The notes: generated by a model from the sequence alone, not told the origin. 64,000 bases of DNA from Salimicrobium humidisoli (GCF_002295105.1 NZ_NSGH01000010.1:1-64000); one strand, 5' to 3'. Positions 32,296 to 42,020 are shown, counted from the stretch's first letter. A program made the numbers and translations.

Positions 32296-33759
32296 ATGGG
32301 TATAGAAGAAGACAGGAAGAAATTAGAAAGATCACTGAAGCCTCAGTGGGTCTGGGCGATTGCATTCGGCTCGGCTATCGGCTGGGGGGCGTTCATCCTG
32401 CCACCGGACTGGATGGGTGATGCCGGACCACTCGGGGTAATCATAGGTATTCTGCTCGGTGCCATCCTTATGATGATCATCGGAGTCAGTTACGGGTATC
32501 TCATTGAAAAATTCCCGGTTACAGGCGGGGAATTCGCATATGCTTACATAGGATTCGGGAGAAAGTTCGCATTTCTCGCCGGCTGGTTTCTCACGCTCGG
32601 ATATATGTGTATCGTAGCTTTGAACGCCTCGGCACTGTCACTTCTGGCCAAGTTCCTGTTTCCGGACTTCATGACGATAGGTACTTTGTATACGGTGGCC
32701 GGATATGACGTGTCGATCATGCAGATTCTGTTATCGAGTCTTGCCATCATTATTTTCGGTCTTCTGAACATACGCGGCGCCAAATTTTCAGGAAACGTGC
32801 AATTCATATTCGCTATGGTGCTGATTACGGGAATCGTGCTGCTCGGTCTCGGAGCTATTTTTACGGAAGGGCCTTCGATATCGAACGCCACACCGGCTTT
32901 CAAACCTGATCAGTCCATGATCGTCTCGATTCTGACCATTCTTGCTCTCGCCCCGTTCGCCTACGTCGGTTTCGACAACATTCCGCAGGCGGCGGAAGAA
33001 TTCGACTTCAGTCCGAAGAAAGCATTCGCTCTCATTATCTGGTCGCTTCTGGCAGCAGGTCTTGCCTACTCGGCGATGATTCTGATCACCGCCAGTACCA
33101 TGCCATGGCAGGAGCTCAACAATATCATCAACGCCCGGAACATCGAGTGGGGTGTCGGTCACGCCATCGAAAGCTATATGGGACGTCTCGGCGTCTTCAT
33201 CATTGCAGCCGCTGTCTCCATGGGTATTTTCACCGGTCTGAACGGTTTCATGATTTCATCGAGCCGTCTTACCTTCGCCATGGGCCGGGCCCGCATTTTA
33301 CCGAATGCGTTCCGTCAGCTGCACCCGAAATATAACACCCCTTATGTCGGTGTCGCTTTCACTATGCTCATCTGTCTGATTGCTCCGTGGTTCGGCCGCG
33401 AAGCATTGCTGTGGGTAGTGGATATGTCCTCGACAGGTGTCGCGATCGCCTACTTTTTCTGTACGGCTACCGCTTATAAGTATTTCGCCTGGTCGGAAAG
33501 CGGCAAAAAGAAGAATCCGAAAGCTCTCGTATCTCCGGTGAGGAAGGTCTTTTCCCTCCTCGGACTGATCAGCTCCATCGGCTTTCTTGTACTGCTTCTG
33601 TTTCCACCGATGCCTTCATCGCTCGGCCGGGAATCTTATATAGCTCTCGGAGTATGGATTCTGCTTGGTATCGTCTTCTACTTTGCCAATCAGAAACGTT
33701 ATAACGATATAGCTGAGAAAGATATGAATTATCTCATTCTGGAAAAAGAAGAAGTGTAA
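32296..33759 (+). CDS. APC-family amino acid permease
   Basis: The 487-residue protein has about 12-13 membrane segments and the APC-superfamily helix-1 motif (VWAIAFGSAIGWGAFILPPDW, shown here only in part as GSAIGWGAF). It also has YAYIGFGRKFAFLAGW. Substrate is uncertain; a neutral or aromatic amino acid or an amine fits the family. The C-terminal 30 residues carry a basic and acidic cytoplasmic tail. It stands alone between tagO and a terminator. Confidence 0.85.
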   Translation: MGIEEDRKKLERSLKPQWVWAIAFGSAIGWGAFILPPDWMGDAGPLGVIIGILLGAILMMIIGVSYGYLIEKFPVTGGEFAYAYIGFGRKFAFLAGWFLTLGYMCIVALNASALSLLAKFLFPDFMTIGTLYTVAGYDVSIMQILLSSLAIIIFGLLNIRGAKFSGNVQFIFAMVLITGIVLLGLGAIFTEGPSISNATPAFKPDQSMIVSILTILALAPFAYVGFDNIPQAAEEFDFSPKKAFALIIWSLLAAGLAYSAMILITASTMPWQELNNIINARNIEWGVGHAIESYMGRLGVFIIAAAVSMGIFTGLNGFMISSSRLTFAMGRARILPNAFRQLHPKYNTPYVGVAFTMLICLIAPWFGREALLWVVDMSSTGVAIAYFFCTATAYKYFAWSESGKKKNPKALVSPVRKVFSLLGLISSIGFLVLLLFPPMPSSLGRESYIALGVWILLGIVFYFANQKRYNDIAEKDMNYLILEKEEV

Positions 33760-33762
33760 TAT

Positions 33763-33806
33763 AAAAAGGTTCTGTTCCTGTCTCGGCGGGAGCAGAACCT
33801 TTTTAT
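33763..33806. terminator. Bidirectional terminator after the permease
   Basis: AAAAAGGTTCTG and CAGAACCTTTTT pair perfectly, with a further TTCCTG/GGGAGC-rich loop. T runs on both strands serve the permease on + and the unrecognised gene on minus. Confidence 0.87.
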
Positions 33807-33830
33807 ATAAGTCCAATCCGGAAACCCGGA

Positions 33831-34364
33831 CTATTTGATCCTTTTCAACGACAGCTGACTTCTGTTGTGGACCGCCCACGTCCGGCTTCCATATTTTAAA
33901 CTGTAGCCTTCGCGGTTGAAGCGGTGCACGTGTTTCACTATCGTCTCTCTTGCAGCACGATGATACGTAAAAAAAACTACGACGGGATGATCCAGGGAAT
34001 CACGGAAAAACAGAGGATTGAGGCTTCTCGCGATATCACCGAAAGGCCAGAGGTCGAAGCTCCGGAGCACTTCGACATAGGACTCATCTATCACCGAATT
34101 GCTCTCCATGGCCGGATGAGTATTCAGCAAATGATAGCATATCGTCGCCTGAAGGTAGGAAAGCGGGGAATAGTCACCGGCTATTCCCTTCATGAAATCT
34201 GCACCGGTACGCCCCGCTTCCTTTACTACCCGGAGTTGGGAAAACGATGTGACGACCGGAGTTATATCTCTTGATGGAGGCCCTGACCCGGGACGGGCGG
34301 GAGCAATATGTGCAACAATATTCGACTGGACCGCGCTTCTTTTGAAAACGGTTTTTCCGCCCAT
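33831..34364 (-). CDS. Unrecognised protein encoded with sinI/sinR-like genes
   Basis: I do not recognise this 177-residue protein. Its N terminus (about 1-45) is polar and Pro-rich, starting MGGKTVFKRSAVQSN; the rest is mixed with several aromatic patches (DLWPFGDIARSLNPLFFRDS and VVVFFTYHRAA) and a basic end (LSLKRIK). No signal peptide or membrane helix is seen. It follows the SinI-like gene by 12 bp on the same strand, and GGAG at six bases supports ATG 34364. Likely cotranscribed with the SinR/SinI-like pair, so perhaps a partner or target of that switch; this is inference. Confidence 0.65.
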   Translation of the reverse strand: MGGKTVFKRSAVQSNIVAHIAPARPGSGPPSRDITPVVTSFSQLRVVKEAGRTGADFMKGIAGDYSPLSYLQATICYHLLNTHPAMESNSVIDESYVEVLRSFDLWPFGDIARSLNPLFFRDSLDHPVVVFFTYHRAARETIVKHVHRFNREGYSLKYGSRTWAVHNRSQLSLKRIK

Positions 34365-34376
34365 CGGCATCTCCTT

Positions 34377-34478
34377 TCACTCACAGGTTTCAAGGAACCT
34401 CTTCACTTCTTCAAGAGTCAAACCGAGATCTTTGGCTTCCTGCAGCAGCTCTATCCAATCCCGTTCCACCTTCTCCAT
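34377..34478 (-). CDS. SinI-like antirepressor peptide
   Basis: This 33-residue ORF starts at ATG 34478 after GGGAGG and reads MEKVERDWIELLQEAK, then DLGLTLEEVKRFLETCE. The pattern DxxWxxLxxEAKxxGxxxEEVxxFL is that of the SinI domain, which in B. subtilis pairs with the SinR dimerisation helices. It lies 18 bp downstream of the SinR-like gene. Unlike B. subtilis SinI it has no N- or C-terminal extension. Confidence 0.8.
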   Translation of the reverse strand: MEKVERDWIELLQEAKDLGLTLEEVKRFLETCE

Positions 34479-34496
34479 GGATCGCAGGCCTCCCTG

Positions 34497-34736
34497 TTAT
34501 TTAGCTTCTTCGTCCGAAGAATTGCCGGTGCGCGAAATTAAATCTTCCAGAGGTACATGAAGAGATTTGGACAGCTTGCTCATTACGATATAGGAAGGAT
34601 TCTTCTGCACGCCGCGTTCAATATTACTGATATATGATTTCGAAACCCCGGAACGTTTGGCCAGTTCACTCACTGAAAGTCCTCTGCCGAGTCTGAGCAC
34701 GCGAATCCTTTCCCCGATAGTCGTCACATATTCCAT
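34497..34736 (-). CDS. SinR-like Xre-family regulator, DNA-binding domain only
   Basis: The 79-residue protein has an Xre/cro helix-turn-helix (about 8-62; LSVSELAKRSGVSKSYISNI) very like SinR. It ends soon after, without the C-terminal dimerisation helices of SinR (about 40 residues shorter). In effect the two SinR modules are split: DNA binding here and a SinI-type helix pair in the next ORF. It would control biofilm or motility genes if it acts like SinR. Two GTTCTYT boxes flank its upstream region. Confidence 0.83.
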   Translation of the reverse strand: MEYVTTIGERIRVLRLGRGLSVSELAKRSGVSKSYISNIERGVQKNPSYIVMSKLSKSLHVPLEDLISRTGNSSDEEAK

Positions 34737-34750
34737 CCTCCATTCATTTT

Positions 34751-34919
34751 GTTCTTTATAACGAATTTATATTTTCAGTATATGCTGTCGGCAGGAAAAT
34801 AGAAAGAGCCGAATTCCGTCGTTTCCTTCATTTTTTATACATTTTACTCGCTATATCTCTTTTTTTCGTTCATTTATAAACTTTTACATTATAAACTACT
34901 TTTATTCTTTTAAGAGAAC
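34751..34919. promoter_or_regulatory. Two SinR-box-like motifs upstream of the sinR-like gene
   Basis: GTTCTTT lies at 34751-34757 on the + strand and GTTCTCT at 34913-34919 on the minus strand. Both fit the SinR operator half-site GTTCTYT. The 34737-34927 interval is AT-rich and otherwise empty. Two such 7-mers within 170 bp are suggestive, not decisive. Confidence 0.4.
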
Positions 34920-34927
34920 AAAAACAC

Positions 34928-34960
34928 AAAAAGAGACACCCTGACAGTTCAGAGTGCCTC
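34928..34960 (-). terminator. Terminator after the IDEAL-domain gene
   Basis: GAGGCACTCTGA and TCAGGGTGTCTC pair around ACTG and are followed by five T on the minus strand. Confidence 0.88.
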
Positions 34961-34989
34961 CCGGAGGTTATATGCGTTACAGGCCATCG

Positions 34990-35445
34990 CTATTCTTCCA
35001 CTTTCCCCTCATATTCCGATAATCTGTTCGTCAGTTCTACAAAAGCCGCTTCTTCCCCTTCGTCTATTGCCCGGTCAATCAGCCGGAGGATGTTCTCCCT
35101 TTCGAGCTCCTGTACCACTTCCTGGACTGCCGCTGCGGGAATCGTCGTACGCTTTTCGTAAAAGGAATGGATGATTCCATACAGTTCGCTCCGGAATTCC
35201 TTCATATGCATCAGATCGATGACCGTGACGTGAAGGACTTCTTTGCCGCTTTCGAAAGTGAAGACGTCGAACAGGTTGTGCACTTTATTCAGATCTTTGT
35301 TGATGAAAATTTCACATGACTCCGAGGGTATAAACTGGTACGTTTCTTCATCGACATTCAGAGTGACATAGGAATGATCGAATATAATCCGGAGAAACGG
35401 CCCGTCTTCAATAATCGCATAAGGCTGTAAATGTTCAAGTTGCAT
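34990..35445 (-). CDS. IDEAL-domain protein
   Basis: The 151-residue acidic protein has an IDEAL domain near its C terminus (LIDRAIDEGEEAAFVELTNR, about 118-138), a short motif of Bacillus proteins such as YpiB. The preceding 110 residues form a mixed fold beginning LEHLQPYAIIEDG. Function is unknown. ATG 35445 or the adjacent ATG at 35448 is used after GGGGTGGGAG; the shorter spacing of the latter makes the former more likely. It is transcribed separately, with its own terminator. Confidence 0.7.
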   Translation of the reverse strand: MQLEHLQPYAIIEDGPFLRIIFDHSYVTLNVDEETYQFIPSESCEIFINKDLNKVHNLFDVFTFESGKEVLHVTVIDLMHMKEFRSELYGIIHSFYEKRTTIPAAAVQEVVQELERENILRLIDRAIDEGEEAAFVELTNRLSEYEGKVEE

Positions 35446-35524
35446 CATTACTCCCACCCCATTCATTCTGAATTTTCTGTGTATTACCTCATTTTACCTT
35501 AAAATCCAGATGAATGAAAGCGTT

Positions 35525-37219
35525 TCAATTAACTGCATGCCATTTTTCGGAAACTTCCGTCCGTAATGCTTCAAGCAGTTCCTCACTTCTCCTGCGGTCC
35601 CGGGACTTCACGCCGTAGTAGCATTTGAGTTTCGGCTCCGTACCGGAAGGACGAAGGCAGAACCAGCTGTCCTCTTCAAGAATAAACTTCACGACGTTCG
35701 ATTTCGGGAGATCGATCGTTTCTTTCGTACCATCCGCAAAAATACGTTCGGACGACTGGTAGTCTTCGGTGGCCAGAACTTCGAGGCCTCCCGCCTTTTT
35801 AAGCTCCGTTTCCCGGAAACTGTCGACGATTCTCGCAATTTTTTCCGTTCCGGCACGACCTTCGAGTTTGAGGGAGTCCATTCCTTCTATATAGTAGCCG
35901 TGTTCTTTATAAAGCTCTTCGAGCGCTTCGAGAAGGGTGTACCCTTTCTTTTTCCAGTGAGCCGCCATCTCAGCTCCCATCAGGGAAGCCTGGACGGCGT
36001 CCTTGTCCCTTACGAAGCTGCTGACGAGATACCCGTAACTTTCTTCATATCCGAAGGCGAACGTCGCTTCTCCCGAGGCCTCGAATTCACGGATCTTTTC
36101 ACCGATGAATTTGAAGCCCGTAAGTGTATCGAGAGTCCGCGCTCCGTATTTCGAAGCGATAGCTCTTCCCATTTCGGAGGTTACGATCGTTTTGATCATG
36201 ATCTTATTATCCGGAAGCTCTTCGTTCTGTGACAGAATGTAGTCGAGCATAAGAGCGCCCGTCTGATTTCCGTTCAGCACGCGGTACTCTCCGTCCTCTC
36301 CCGGCACGGCCAGTCCCACACGATCCGCGTCCGGGTCCGTAGCTATGAGTAGTTCCGCTCCTGTCTTTTGGCCCTGCTCCATGGCGAGAGTAAAAGCCTG
36401 GGTTTCCTCCGGGTTCGGGGAAGCTACCGTCGAAAATTCAGGGTCCGGCTCCGCCTGAGCCTCCACGAGACTCACGTTCGTAAATCCGGCCCGCTTCAGG
36501 CTGTCCGTAACGAGAGGATGCGCAGTTCCGTGCAGCGGTGTGAAAATGATCGACATATCTTTATCTATATCATCCGACAGACGGATGCCCTGCACAGCTT
36601 CCAGGTAGGCTTCATCCACATCCGTATCCACCCACGAAAGAAGACCTTTTTCTTCGAGCGTTCCGGCTTCTTCCGTGTCCACTTCGAGTTCGTTTTCGAC
36701 CTTCTGAACGAGCGTAATCATCTTCTCCGCCTCGGCCGGTGGCAGCTGCCCTCCGTCTTCGTTGTATACTTTGAACCCGTTGTACTCCGGCGGATTGTGA
36801 CTCGCAGTGATGACGACACCTGCGTCCGCTCCCAGATGACGGACGGCAAAAGACAGTGCCGGAGTGGGTCTCAGTGAGGAGAAGACGTAGGCTTTCACGC
36901 CTTCAGCCCCGGCGACCCGTGCTGTTTCCACCGCAAACGTTTCGGAGAGGTATCTGGAATCATAGGCGATGACGATACTGTCACCTTTTTTATTCTTTAC
37001 GTATTCCGCCAGCCCTTTCGCAGCTTTCCGTACCGTATAAACGTTCATCCGGTTCGTACCGGGACCGAGTTTACCCCTCATCCCTCCGGTACCGAACTCC
37101 AGCTCTTTGTAGAAGGCATCTTCCAGTTCGGCTTCATCGAGAAGCTCCAGCTGTTCTTTCAGCGATCCGTCTATATTTTCTTCTTCTTTCCATCTGTTCA
37201 GTTCCTTCTTCCAGTCCAT
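35525..37219 (-). CDS. pgcA: Phosphoglucomutase (alpha-D-phosphohexomutase family)
   Basis: The 564-residue enzyme interconverts glucose-6- and glucose-1-phosphate for UDP-glucose, lipoteichoic acid anchor and wall polymer synthesis. The active phosphoserine lies in TASHNPPEYNG (Ser140), the Mg loop in ATDPDADR, the sugar-binding loop in GYEESYGYL and the phosphate-binding RPSGTEPK at the C terminus. AGGAGGTTGATACA precedes the ATG. It starts 4 bp after manA ends, so the two form an operon. Confidence 0.95.
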   Translation of the reverse strand: MDWKKELNRWKEEENIDGSLKEQLELLDEAELEDAFYKELEFGTGGMRGKLGPGTNRMNVYTVRKAAKGLAEYVKNKKGDSIVIAYDSRYLSETFAVETARVAGAEGVKAYVFSSLRPTPALSFAVRHLGADAGVVITASHNPPEYNGFKVYNEDGGQLPPAEAEKMITLVQKVENELEVDTEEAGTLEEKGLLSWVDTDVDEAYLEAVQGIRLSDDIDKDMSIIFTPLHGTAHPLVTDSLKRAGFTNVSLVEAQAEPDPEFSTVASPNPEETQAFTLAMEQGQKTGAELLIATDPDADRVGLAVPGEDGEYRVLNGNQTGALMLDYILSQNEELPDNKIMIKTIVTSEMGRAIASKYGARTLDTLTGFKFIGEKIREFEASGEATFAFGYEESYGYLVSSFVRDKDAVQASLMGAEMAAHWKKKGYTLLEALEELYKEHGYYIEGMDSLKLEGRAGTEKIARIVDSFRETELKKAGGLEVLATEDYQSSERIFADGTKETIDLPKSNVVKFILEEDSWFCLRPSGTEPKLKCYYGVKSRDRRRSEELLEALRTEVSEKWHAVN

Positions 37220-37223
37220 TGTA

Positions 37224-38195
37224 TCAACCTCCTGATTTTTCTTTGTTGGAATGGGATACGATAAGCTCTCCCGTCCCTTCCAGTGTAAAAGAATCGATCG
37301 TGGCCGGGATGATGAAGTGGTCCCCTTTTCGTACCGGATGCGACTCCCCTCCGGTCCTCACTACTATATCTCCTTCCAGAAGACTGAGCAGCAGATAGGA
37401 AGGGTTCACAATCTCTTCGGTGGAGCCGTGGACGTCCCAGTGTTCTACGGAAAAATACTGTTCACTGATCAAATGCTCCCGCTTCATCCCTTTTTCTATA
37501 CTCTCCGTCCGCTCCGTGACGGGGTCTTCGTGCGGAATCTTTGCAACTTCGATAGATTTCTCCAGATGCAGCTCCCGCTTCTCCCCGTTTCCGTCTGTAC
37601 GGTCGTAGTCGTAGACGCGGTACGTAATATCCGAGTTCTGCTGTGTTTCGAGGATTCTCACTCCTGCCCCGATGGCATGGATCGTGCCGCTCGGTACATA
37701 GAAAAAATCACCCGCCTGCACGTTCACATACCGGAGCAGTTTTTCCCACTCCCCGTTCTCTATCCTTTGCCTAAACTCCTCTTCGGTATCCGCATGATGG
37801 CCGAAAACGATTTGGGCCCCTTCCTCGGCATCGATGACGTACCAGCATTCCGTCTTTCCGTAAGTCTTGTTCTCTTTTTCTTCAGCGTATGTATCGTCCG
37901 GATGCACCTGGACAGACAGCTTATCATTGGCATCGAGAATTTTTGTAAGAAGTGGAAACTCTTCTCCTTCTTCCCCGGCGAACAGTTCCCTGTGATCCTC
38001 CCACGCCTGTTTCAGCGTAGTGCCCGCGAGCGGACCGTTCCTGATCTCGTTCGTTCCATTCTCATGCCCTGAAATCGCCCAGCATTCCCCGATTTTTTCG
38101 GACGGAAGAGCATACCCGTACATATCTTTGAGCTTCGTCCCTCCCCATATTCTTTCCTTGAAAAGAGGGGCAAGCATGATCGGTTCTTTATACAT
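37224..38195 (-). CDS. manA: Mannose-6-phosphate isomerase, class I
   Basis: The 323-residue zinc enzyme converts mannose-6- to fructose-6-phosphate. Visible marks are KERIWGGTKL, the metal-binding LSVQVHPDD and GKTECWYV, and YVPSGTIHAIGAG with the last metal ligand. It is a short class-I form, as in Bacillus ManA/YvyI. AGGTGGGATCAG precedes the ATG. It is transcribed with pgcA downstream, linking mannose use to the hexose-phosphate pool. Confidence 0.94.
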   Translation of the reverse strand: MYKEPIMLAPLFKERIWGGTKLKDMYGYALPSEKIGECWAISGHENGTNEIRNGPLAGTTLKQAWEDHRELFAGEEGEEFPLLTKILDANDKLSVQVHPDDTYAEEKENKTYGKTECWYVIDAEEGAQIVFGHHADTEEEFRQRIENGEWEKLLRYVNVQAGDFFYVPSGTIHAIGAGVRILETQQNSDITYRVYDYDRTDGNGEKRELHLEKSIEVAKIPHEDPVTERTESIEKGMKREHLISEQYFSVEHWDVHGSTEEIVNPSYLLLSLLEGDIVVRTGGESHPVRKGDHFIIPATIDSFTLEGTGELIVSHSNKEKSGG

Positions 38196-38227
38196 CTGAT
38201 CCCACCTTTATTTTCCTCCATTATAAC

Positions 38228-38250
38228 AAAAAAAGCCGGCATCCGCCGGC
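38228..38250 (-). terminator. Terminator after a small helical-protein gene
   Basis: GCCGGC-GGAT-GCCGGC is a perfect stem and is followed by seven T on the minus strand. Confidence 0.88.
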
Positions 38251-38255
38251 TAATT

Positions 38256-38474
38256 TCATCTCTTCTGCAAGGAAGCATCTAGCATTTCCAGATAGTGCGT
38301 ATGTATCTTCGACATCAGCATGTTCATTTCAATACCGGGATTCTCCGTATATTCCTGTTCGGCTATTTTTTTCGCTTCACTGAAAAACACTTCGTAATGC
38401 CCCTGAACACCAAGCCTGTGAATCAATACGTCAATGGAGACGGCACACGTATCGATAAATTCACGTAAATTCAT
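38256..38474 (-). CDS. Small helical protein of unknown function
   Basis: A 72-residue protein begins MNLREFIDTCAVSID and is predicted mostly helical. ATG 38474 follows AGGAGT at usable spacing and is preferred over the ATG at 38567, which has no RBS. It is not recognised. It lies divergent from hom and upstream of manA with its own terminator. Confidence 0.6.
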   Translation of the reverse strand: MNLREFIDTCAVSIDVLIHRLGVQGHYEVFFSEAKKIAEQEYTENPGIEMNMLMSKIHTHYLEMLDASLQKR

Positions 38475-38667
38475 CCACTTCAACTCCTGTATATATTTGC
38501 GGAGCGGTATAAACGGAGCCAGGGAGTATGCGTAAAATGAATTACCATTTTTACCGTCCTGTAACAATTATATAGGTAATAATACCTTTTACAATCTTTT
38601 TTTCGTATTATTCATATTTTTCTCAACTAAGAAAGCGTTTTCCGTGCAAATATTTAGATTACTTATC

Positions 38668-38696
38668 TTGTAGCCCCCTTTCTATTCATGTACAAT
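38668..38696 (+). promoter_or_regulatory. SigA promoter of the threonine operon
   Basis: TTGTAG (38668-38673), a 17-bp spacer and TACAAT (38691-38696) precede hom by about 50 bp. No T-box or leader-peptide structure is seen in the 180 bp upstream. Confidence 0.6.
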
Positions 38697-38747
38697 GTCC
38701 ATTATATAAACATTAATGTATTTTAGAAGTGGACAGGGAGTGATGAC

Positions 38748-40046
38748 ATGAAAGATACAATCAGGGTAGGCCTGCTCGGCCTCGGCACCGTTGGAACAGG
38801 TGTCATCGAAATTTTACACAACAATAAGGAGAGTATTAAACATAAAACGGGATGTGAAGTGAAAGTCACCAGGGCTCTCGTCCACGATATCCATAAAACA
38901 AGAGACCTTCCGGGGGAAGCCGTCCAGCTCACGACGAACTACGAAGATGTGACGAAAGATCCCGAAATCGATGTAGTAGTGGAAGTGATGGGAGGCGTGG
39001 AACATACGCTGAACGTCCTGCTCGAGGCGATCGAAAATAAAAAACATATCGTCTCCGCCAATAAGGATCTCGTTGCGGAACACGGAGAAATCCTTTTCGA
39101 CGCGGCCGTCCGTAACGGAACGGATCTGTATTACGAAGCCAGCGTGGCCGGAGGCATACCGATCATCCGCTCCATCGTCGACGGTCTTTCCTCCGACAAC
39201 ATCCGGAAAATGATGGGAATCGTCAACGGAACGACGAACTATATTCTGACAAAGATGAGTCAGGACGGTTCCGACTTTGATGACGTGCTGAAGGAAGCAC
39301 AGGAGCTCGGTTTCGCCGAAGCGGATCCGACAGCGGATGTGGACGGTCTGGATGCGGCCAGAAAAATGACGATCCTTTCCATACTCGGCTTCTCCATGCC
39401 GACGAGACTGAGCGACGTCAAGCTGAAAGGTATACGCGGTATGTCCACATCGGACATCACCTACGCAGACAAGCTCGGGTATACTATTAAACTGATCGGA
39501 ATCGCAGAACACGATGAGAAAGGTATCACGCTCAGCGTCGAGCCTTCCCTCCTTCCGAAAACTCACCCGCTCTCTTCAGTGAATGACGAGTATAATGCGG
39601 TGTACGTCTACGGAGATGCCGTCGGCGAGACGATGTTTTACGGTCCCGGCGCAGGTAAAGGGCCTACGGCTACAGCCATCGTTTCCGATCTGATTGCCGT
39701 CGTGAAGAATATCCGGCTCGGCACCAGCGGGAACAATTACGTCCACCCGCAGCACGAACGGCTGCTGAAACCGAAAGCAAAAACGTACTCGAAGAAGTAT
39801 ATCCGGCTGCACGTCCTCGACCAGCCCGGCATTCTGCTGGAGCTGACCCGGATTTTTGCCGACAAAGATATTTCTTTCGACCAGATCATCCAGCAGCCTT
39901 CCGATTCCCGGGAAGAGCGCGAGCTGATGATGATCACCCATTCCGTGAACGAAGAAGCTTTTGAACAAGCGATGGAAGCACTGGAACAGGCCGCATCCGT
40001 CCGTTCCGTCGACAGTGTGTTCCGCGTGGAAGGAGGAAACGACTGA
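38748..40046 (+). CDS. hom: Homoserine dehydrogenase
   Basis: The 432-residue enzyme reduces aspartate semialdehyde to homoserine. It has the NAD(P)-binding [12 protein letters not shown] (about 9-20), the catalytic core with [12 protein letters not shown] and [11 protein letters not shown], and a C-terminal ACT domain (about 350-425) for threonine feedback. GGGAGTGATGAC precedes the ATG. It overlaps thrC by 1 bp (TGATG). Confidence 0.97.
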   Translation: MKDTIRVGLLGLGTVGTGVIEILHNNKESIKHKTGCEVKVTRALVHDIHKTRDLPGEAVQLTTNYEDVTKDPEIDVVVEVMGGVEHTLNVLLEAIENKKHIVSANKDLVAEHGEILFDAAVRNGTDLYYEASVAGGIPIIRSIVDGLSSDNIRKMMGIVNGTTNYILTKMSQDGSDFDDVLKEAQELGFAEADPTADVDGLDAARKMTILSILGFSMPTRLSDVKLKGIRGMSTSDITYADKLGYTIKLIGIAEHDEKGITLSVEPSLLPKTHPLSSVNDEYNAVYVYGDAVGETMFYGPGAGKGPTATAIVSDLIAVVKNIRLGTSGNNYVHPQHERLLKPKAKTYSKKYIRLHVLDQPGILLELTRIFADKDISFDQIIQQPSDSREERELMMITHSVNEEAFEQAMEALEQAASVRSVDSVFRVEGGND

Positions 40047-41104
40047 TGTGGCACGGCTTACTTCATCACTACAGGGATTCGCTGCCGGTGACAGATGATA
40101 CACCGGCACTTACATTAAATGAAGGGGACACTCCTTTCATCCGGCTTGAGAACCTTTCCCGGGACCTTGATATCGATGCTTATGTAAAAGTGGAGGGAGC
40201 CAACCCTACCGGTTCTTTCAAAGACCGGGGCATGGTGATGGCGATGGCCAAAGCGATCGAAGACGGTTCTGAGGCCGTCATCTGCGCTTCCACCGGTAAC
40301 ACGTCCGCTTCCGCTGCTGCTTTTGCGGCCCGGGCGAATCTGCGCTGTATCGTAGTCATTCCGGACGGGAAAATAGCGGAAGGGAAACTTGCCCAGGCTG
40401 TCATGTACGGGGCGGAGGTTTTCTCCATCAGAGGTAATTTCGACCAGGCGCTGGAAATTGTAAAAGAAGTCGCGAAAGAAGACGGCATCACACTCGTCAA
40501 TTCCCTGAACCCGAACCGGATCGAAGGGCAGAAAACGGCCGCTTTCGAAGTGTGTGATGCACTCGGGAAAGCTCCGGATTACCTGTCCATTCCGGTAGGA
40601 AACGCCGGCAATATCACTGCATACTGGCGCGGTTTCAAACAGTACAACGAAAAACATGCAACCGGTCTCCCGAAGATGTTCGGATTTGAAGCGAGCGGTG
40701 CGGCCGCGATCACGGATGACCGCATTTATGAACAGCCGGAAACAGTGGCGACCGCCATCCGGATCGGAAATCCCGCCAGCTGGGGACCTGCGAATACCGT
40801 CGTTGAAGAATCGGACGGGGAGATCGACAAGGTGACGGATGAAGAAATAATGAAGGCTTATCATCTGCTTGCCCAGAAAGAAGGCATCTTTGCGGAACCC
40901 GCTTCCTGCGCCTCTCTGGCAGGTACGATCAAAAAGCTGGAACAGGGAAAGATAACTAAAGGTTCCACCGTCGTCCACGTGTTAACCGGTAACGGGCTGA
41001 AAGACCCTAATACAGCGATCGATACGAGCGAACTGAAACCGACAGTCATCGAAAATGACCTGCAGGCGTTCAGGGACGCTTTGAAAGGAGGACATCATGA
41101 ATAA
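40046..41104 (+). CDS. thrC: Threonine synthase
   Basis: The 352-residue PLP enzyme makes threonine from phosphohomoserine. PLP lysine lies in [10 protein letters not shown] (Lys about 60), with [14 protein letters not shown] and the glycine-rich [12 protein letters not shown] phosphate-binding loop. It is coupled with hom by overlapping stop/start and with thrB by an 8-bp overlap. The operon order hom-thrC-thrB is the same as in B. subtilis. Confidence 0.97.
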   Translation: MWHGLLHHYRDSLPVTDDTPALTLNEGDTPFIRLENLSRDLDIDAYVKVEGANPTGSFKDRGMVMAMAKAIEDGSEAVICASTGNTSASAAAFAARANLRCIVVIPDGKIAEGKLAQAVMYGAEVFSIRGNFDQALEIVKEVAKEDGITLVNSLNPNRIEGQKTAAFEVCDALGKAPDYLSIPVGNAGNITAYWRGFKQYNEKHATGLPKMFGFEASGAAAITDDRIYEQPETVATAIRIGNPASWGPANTVVEESDGEIDKVTDEEIMKAYHLLAQKEGIFAEPASCASLAGTIKKLEQGKITKGSTVVHVLTGNGLKDPNTAIDTSELKPTVIENDLQAFRDALKGGHHE

Positions 41105-42020
41105 TTTCACCATAACAGTTCCGGCTACATCCGCGAACCTCGGTCCCGGTTTTGATTCTGTCGGTATCGCTCTCACGAAGTACGCCACCTTCCACTGTGA
41201 GCCGTCTGACGACTGGCACTTCATCGTCCCGGAGGCAGATCGGCCGTTCATACCGGCGGGTACGGATAACCTCGTGTATCAGGCGGCCAGTTTCACAGCC
41301 CGGGAGTACGGACAGAAAGAGCTCATCCCCTGCACCGTCACCTCTTCGAACGACGTGCCGGTCTCCCGTGGGCTCGGCAGTTCCTCCACGGCAGTCGTCG
41401 CAGGTATCGAACTCGCCAATCAGCTGCTCGACCTGAATCTGAGCGAACAGGAGAAAGTGGTAGTGGCTTGTAAAATCGAAGGGCATCCCGATAACGTCGC
41501 CCCCGCCATCTGCGGCGGGATCGTCATCGCCCACTATGACTATGACGTCCCGAAATATGTAAAACTGACGAACGGCGTCAAATCCCTGCAGTGGCTCACC
41601 GTTGTTCCTGATTTTCATCTGAAAACGGAAGAAGCGAGAGATCTTCTCCCGAAACACTTTTCGTATAAAGAAGCGGTATATGCAAGCAGTACCGGCAATG
41701 TTCTCGTTGCAGCCCTTGCTCAACACGACTGGAAACTTGCCGGGGAGATGATGGAGAAGGACCGTTTTCACCAGGTGTACCGCAGCCCCCTTCTTCCTGA
41801 CTTCGCGCCGGTTTCAAAAGCTTTGAAAACCGCCGGAAGCGCCGGAACTTATGTGAGCGGGGCCGGGCCTACGATGATCGGTCTGTTCGAGGAGTTGAAA
41901 GAAAAAGAAGTGGAAGAATTGAGGTCGGTGTTTCCTCATCTTCATTTTGAGTCGTTGCGGACAGATACAGAGGGAGTACGGGTGGAAGTACATGCTCATC
42001 AGGAAGTTTCCGAGGCTTGA
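41097..42020 (+). CDS. thrB: Homoserine kinase
   Basis: The 307-residue GHMP kinase phosphorylates homoserine. It has [13 protein letters not shown] at the N terminus, the ATP-binding [11 protein letters not shown] (about 91-101) and the C-terminal [20 protein letters not shown], inside thrC, precedes the ATG. It closes the operon. Confidence 0.97.
   Translation: MNNFTITVPATSANLGPGFDSVGIALTKYATFHCEPSDDWHFIVPEADRPFIPAGTDNLVYQAASFTAREYGQKELIPCTVTSSNDVPVSRGLGSSSTAVVAGIELANQLLDLNLSEQEKVVVACKIEGHPDNVAPAICGGIVIAHYDYDVPKYVKLTNGVKSLQWLTVVPDFHLKTEEARDLLPKHFSYKEAVYASSTGNVLVAALAQHDWKLAGEMMEKDRFHQVYRSPLLPDFAPVSKALKTAGSAGTYVSGAGPTMIGLFEELKEKEVEELRSVFPHLHFESLRTDTEGVRVEVHAHQEVSEA

Noticed and set aside
33924-34560. 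Two + strand frames of about 120 codons across the sinI/sinR-like genes
   Set aside because: They overlap the minus-strand genes, which have RBSs and recognisable domains; no RBS precedes the + frames.
35515-35527. cre-like sequence TGAAAGCGTTTCA at the end of pgcA
   Set aside because: It is one base shorter than the 14-bp CcpA consensus and lies at a 3' end, so it is probably chance.
38570-38747. Possible T-box or threonine leader before hom
   Set aside because: No AGGGUGGNACCGCG block, specifier stem or Thr-rich leader peptide is present.
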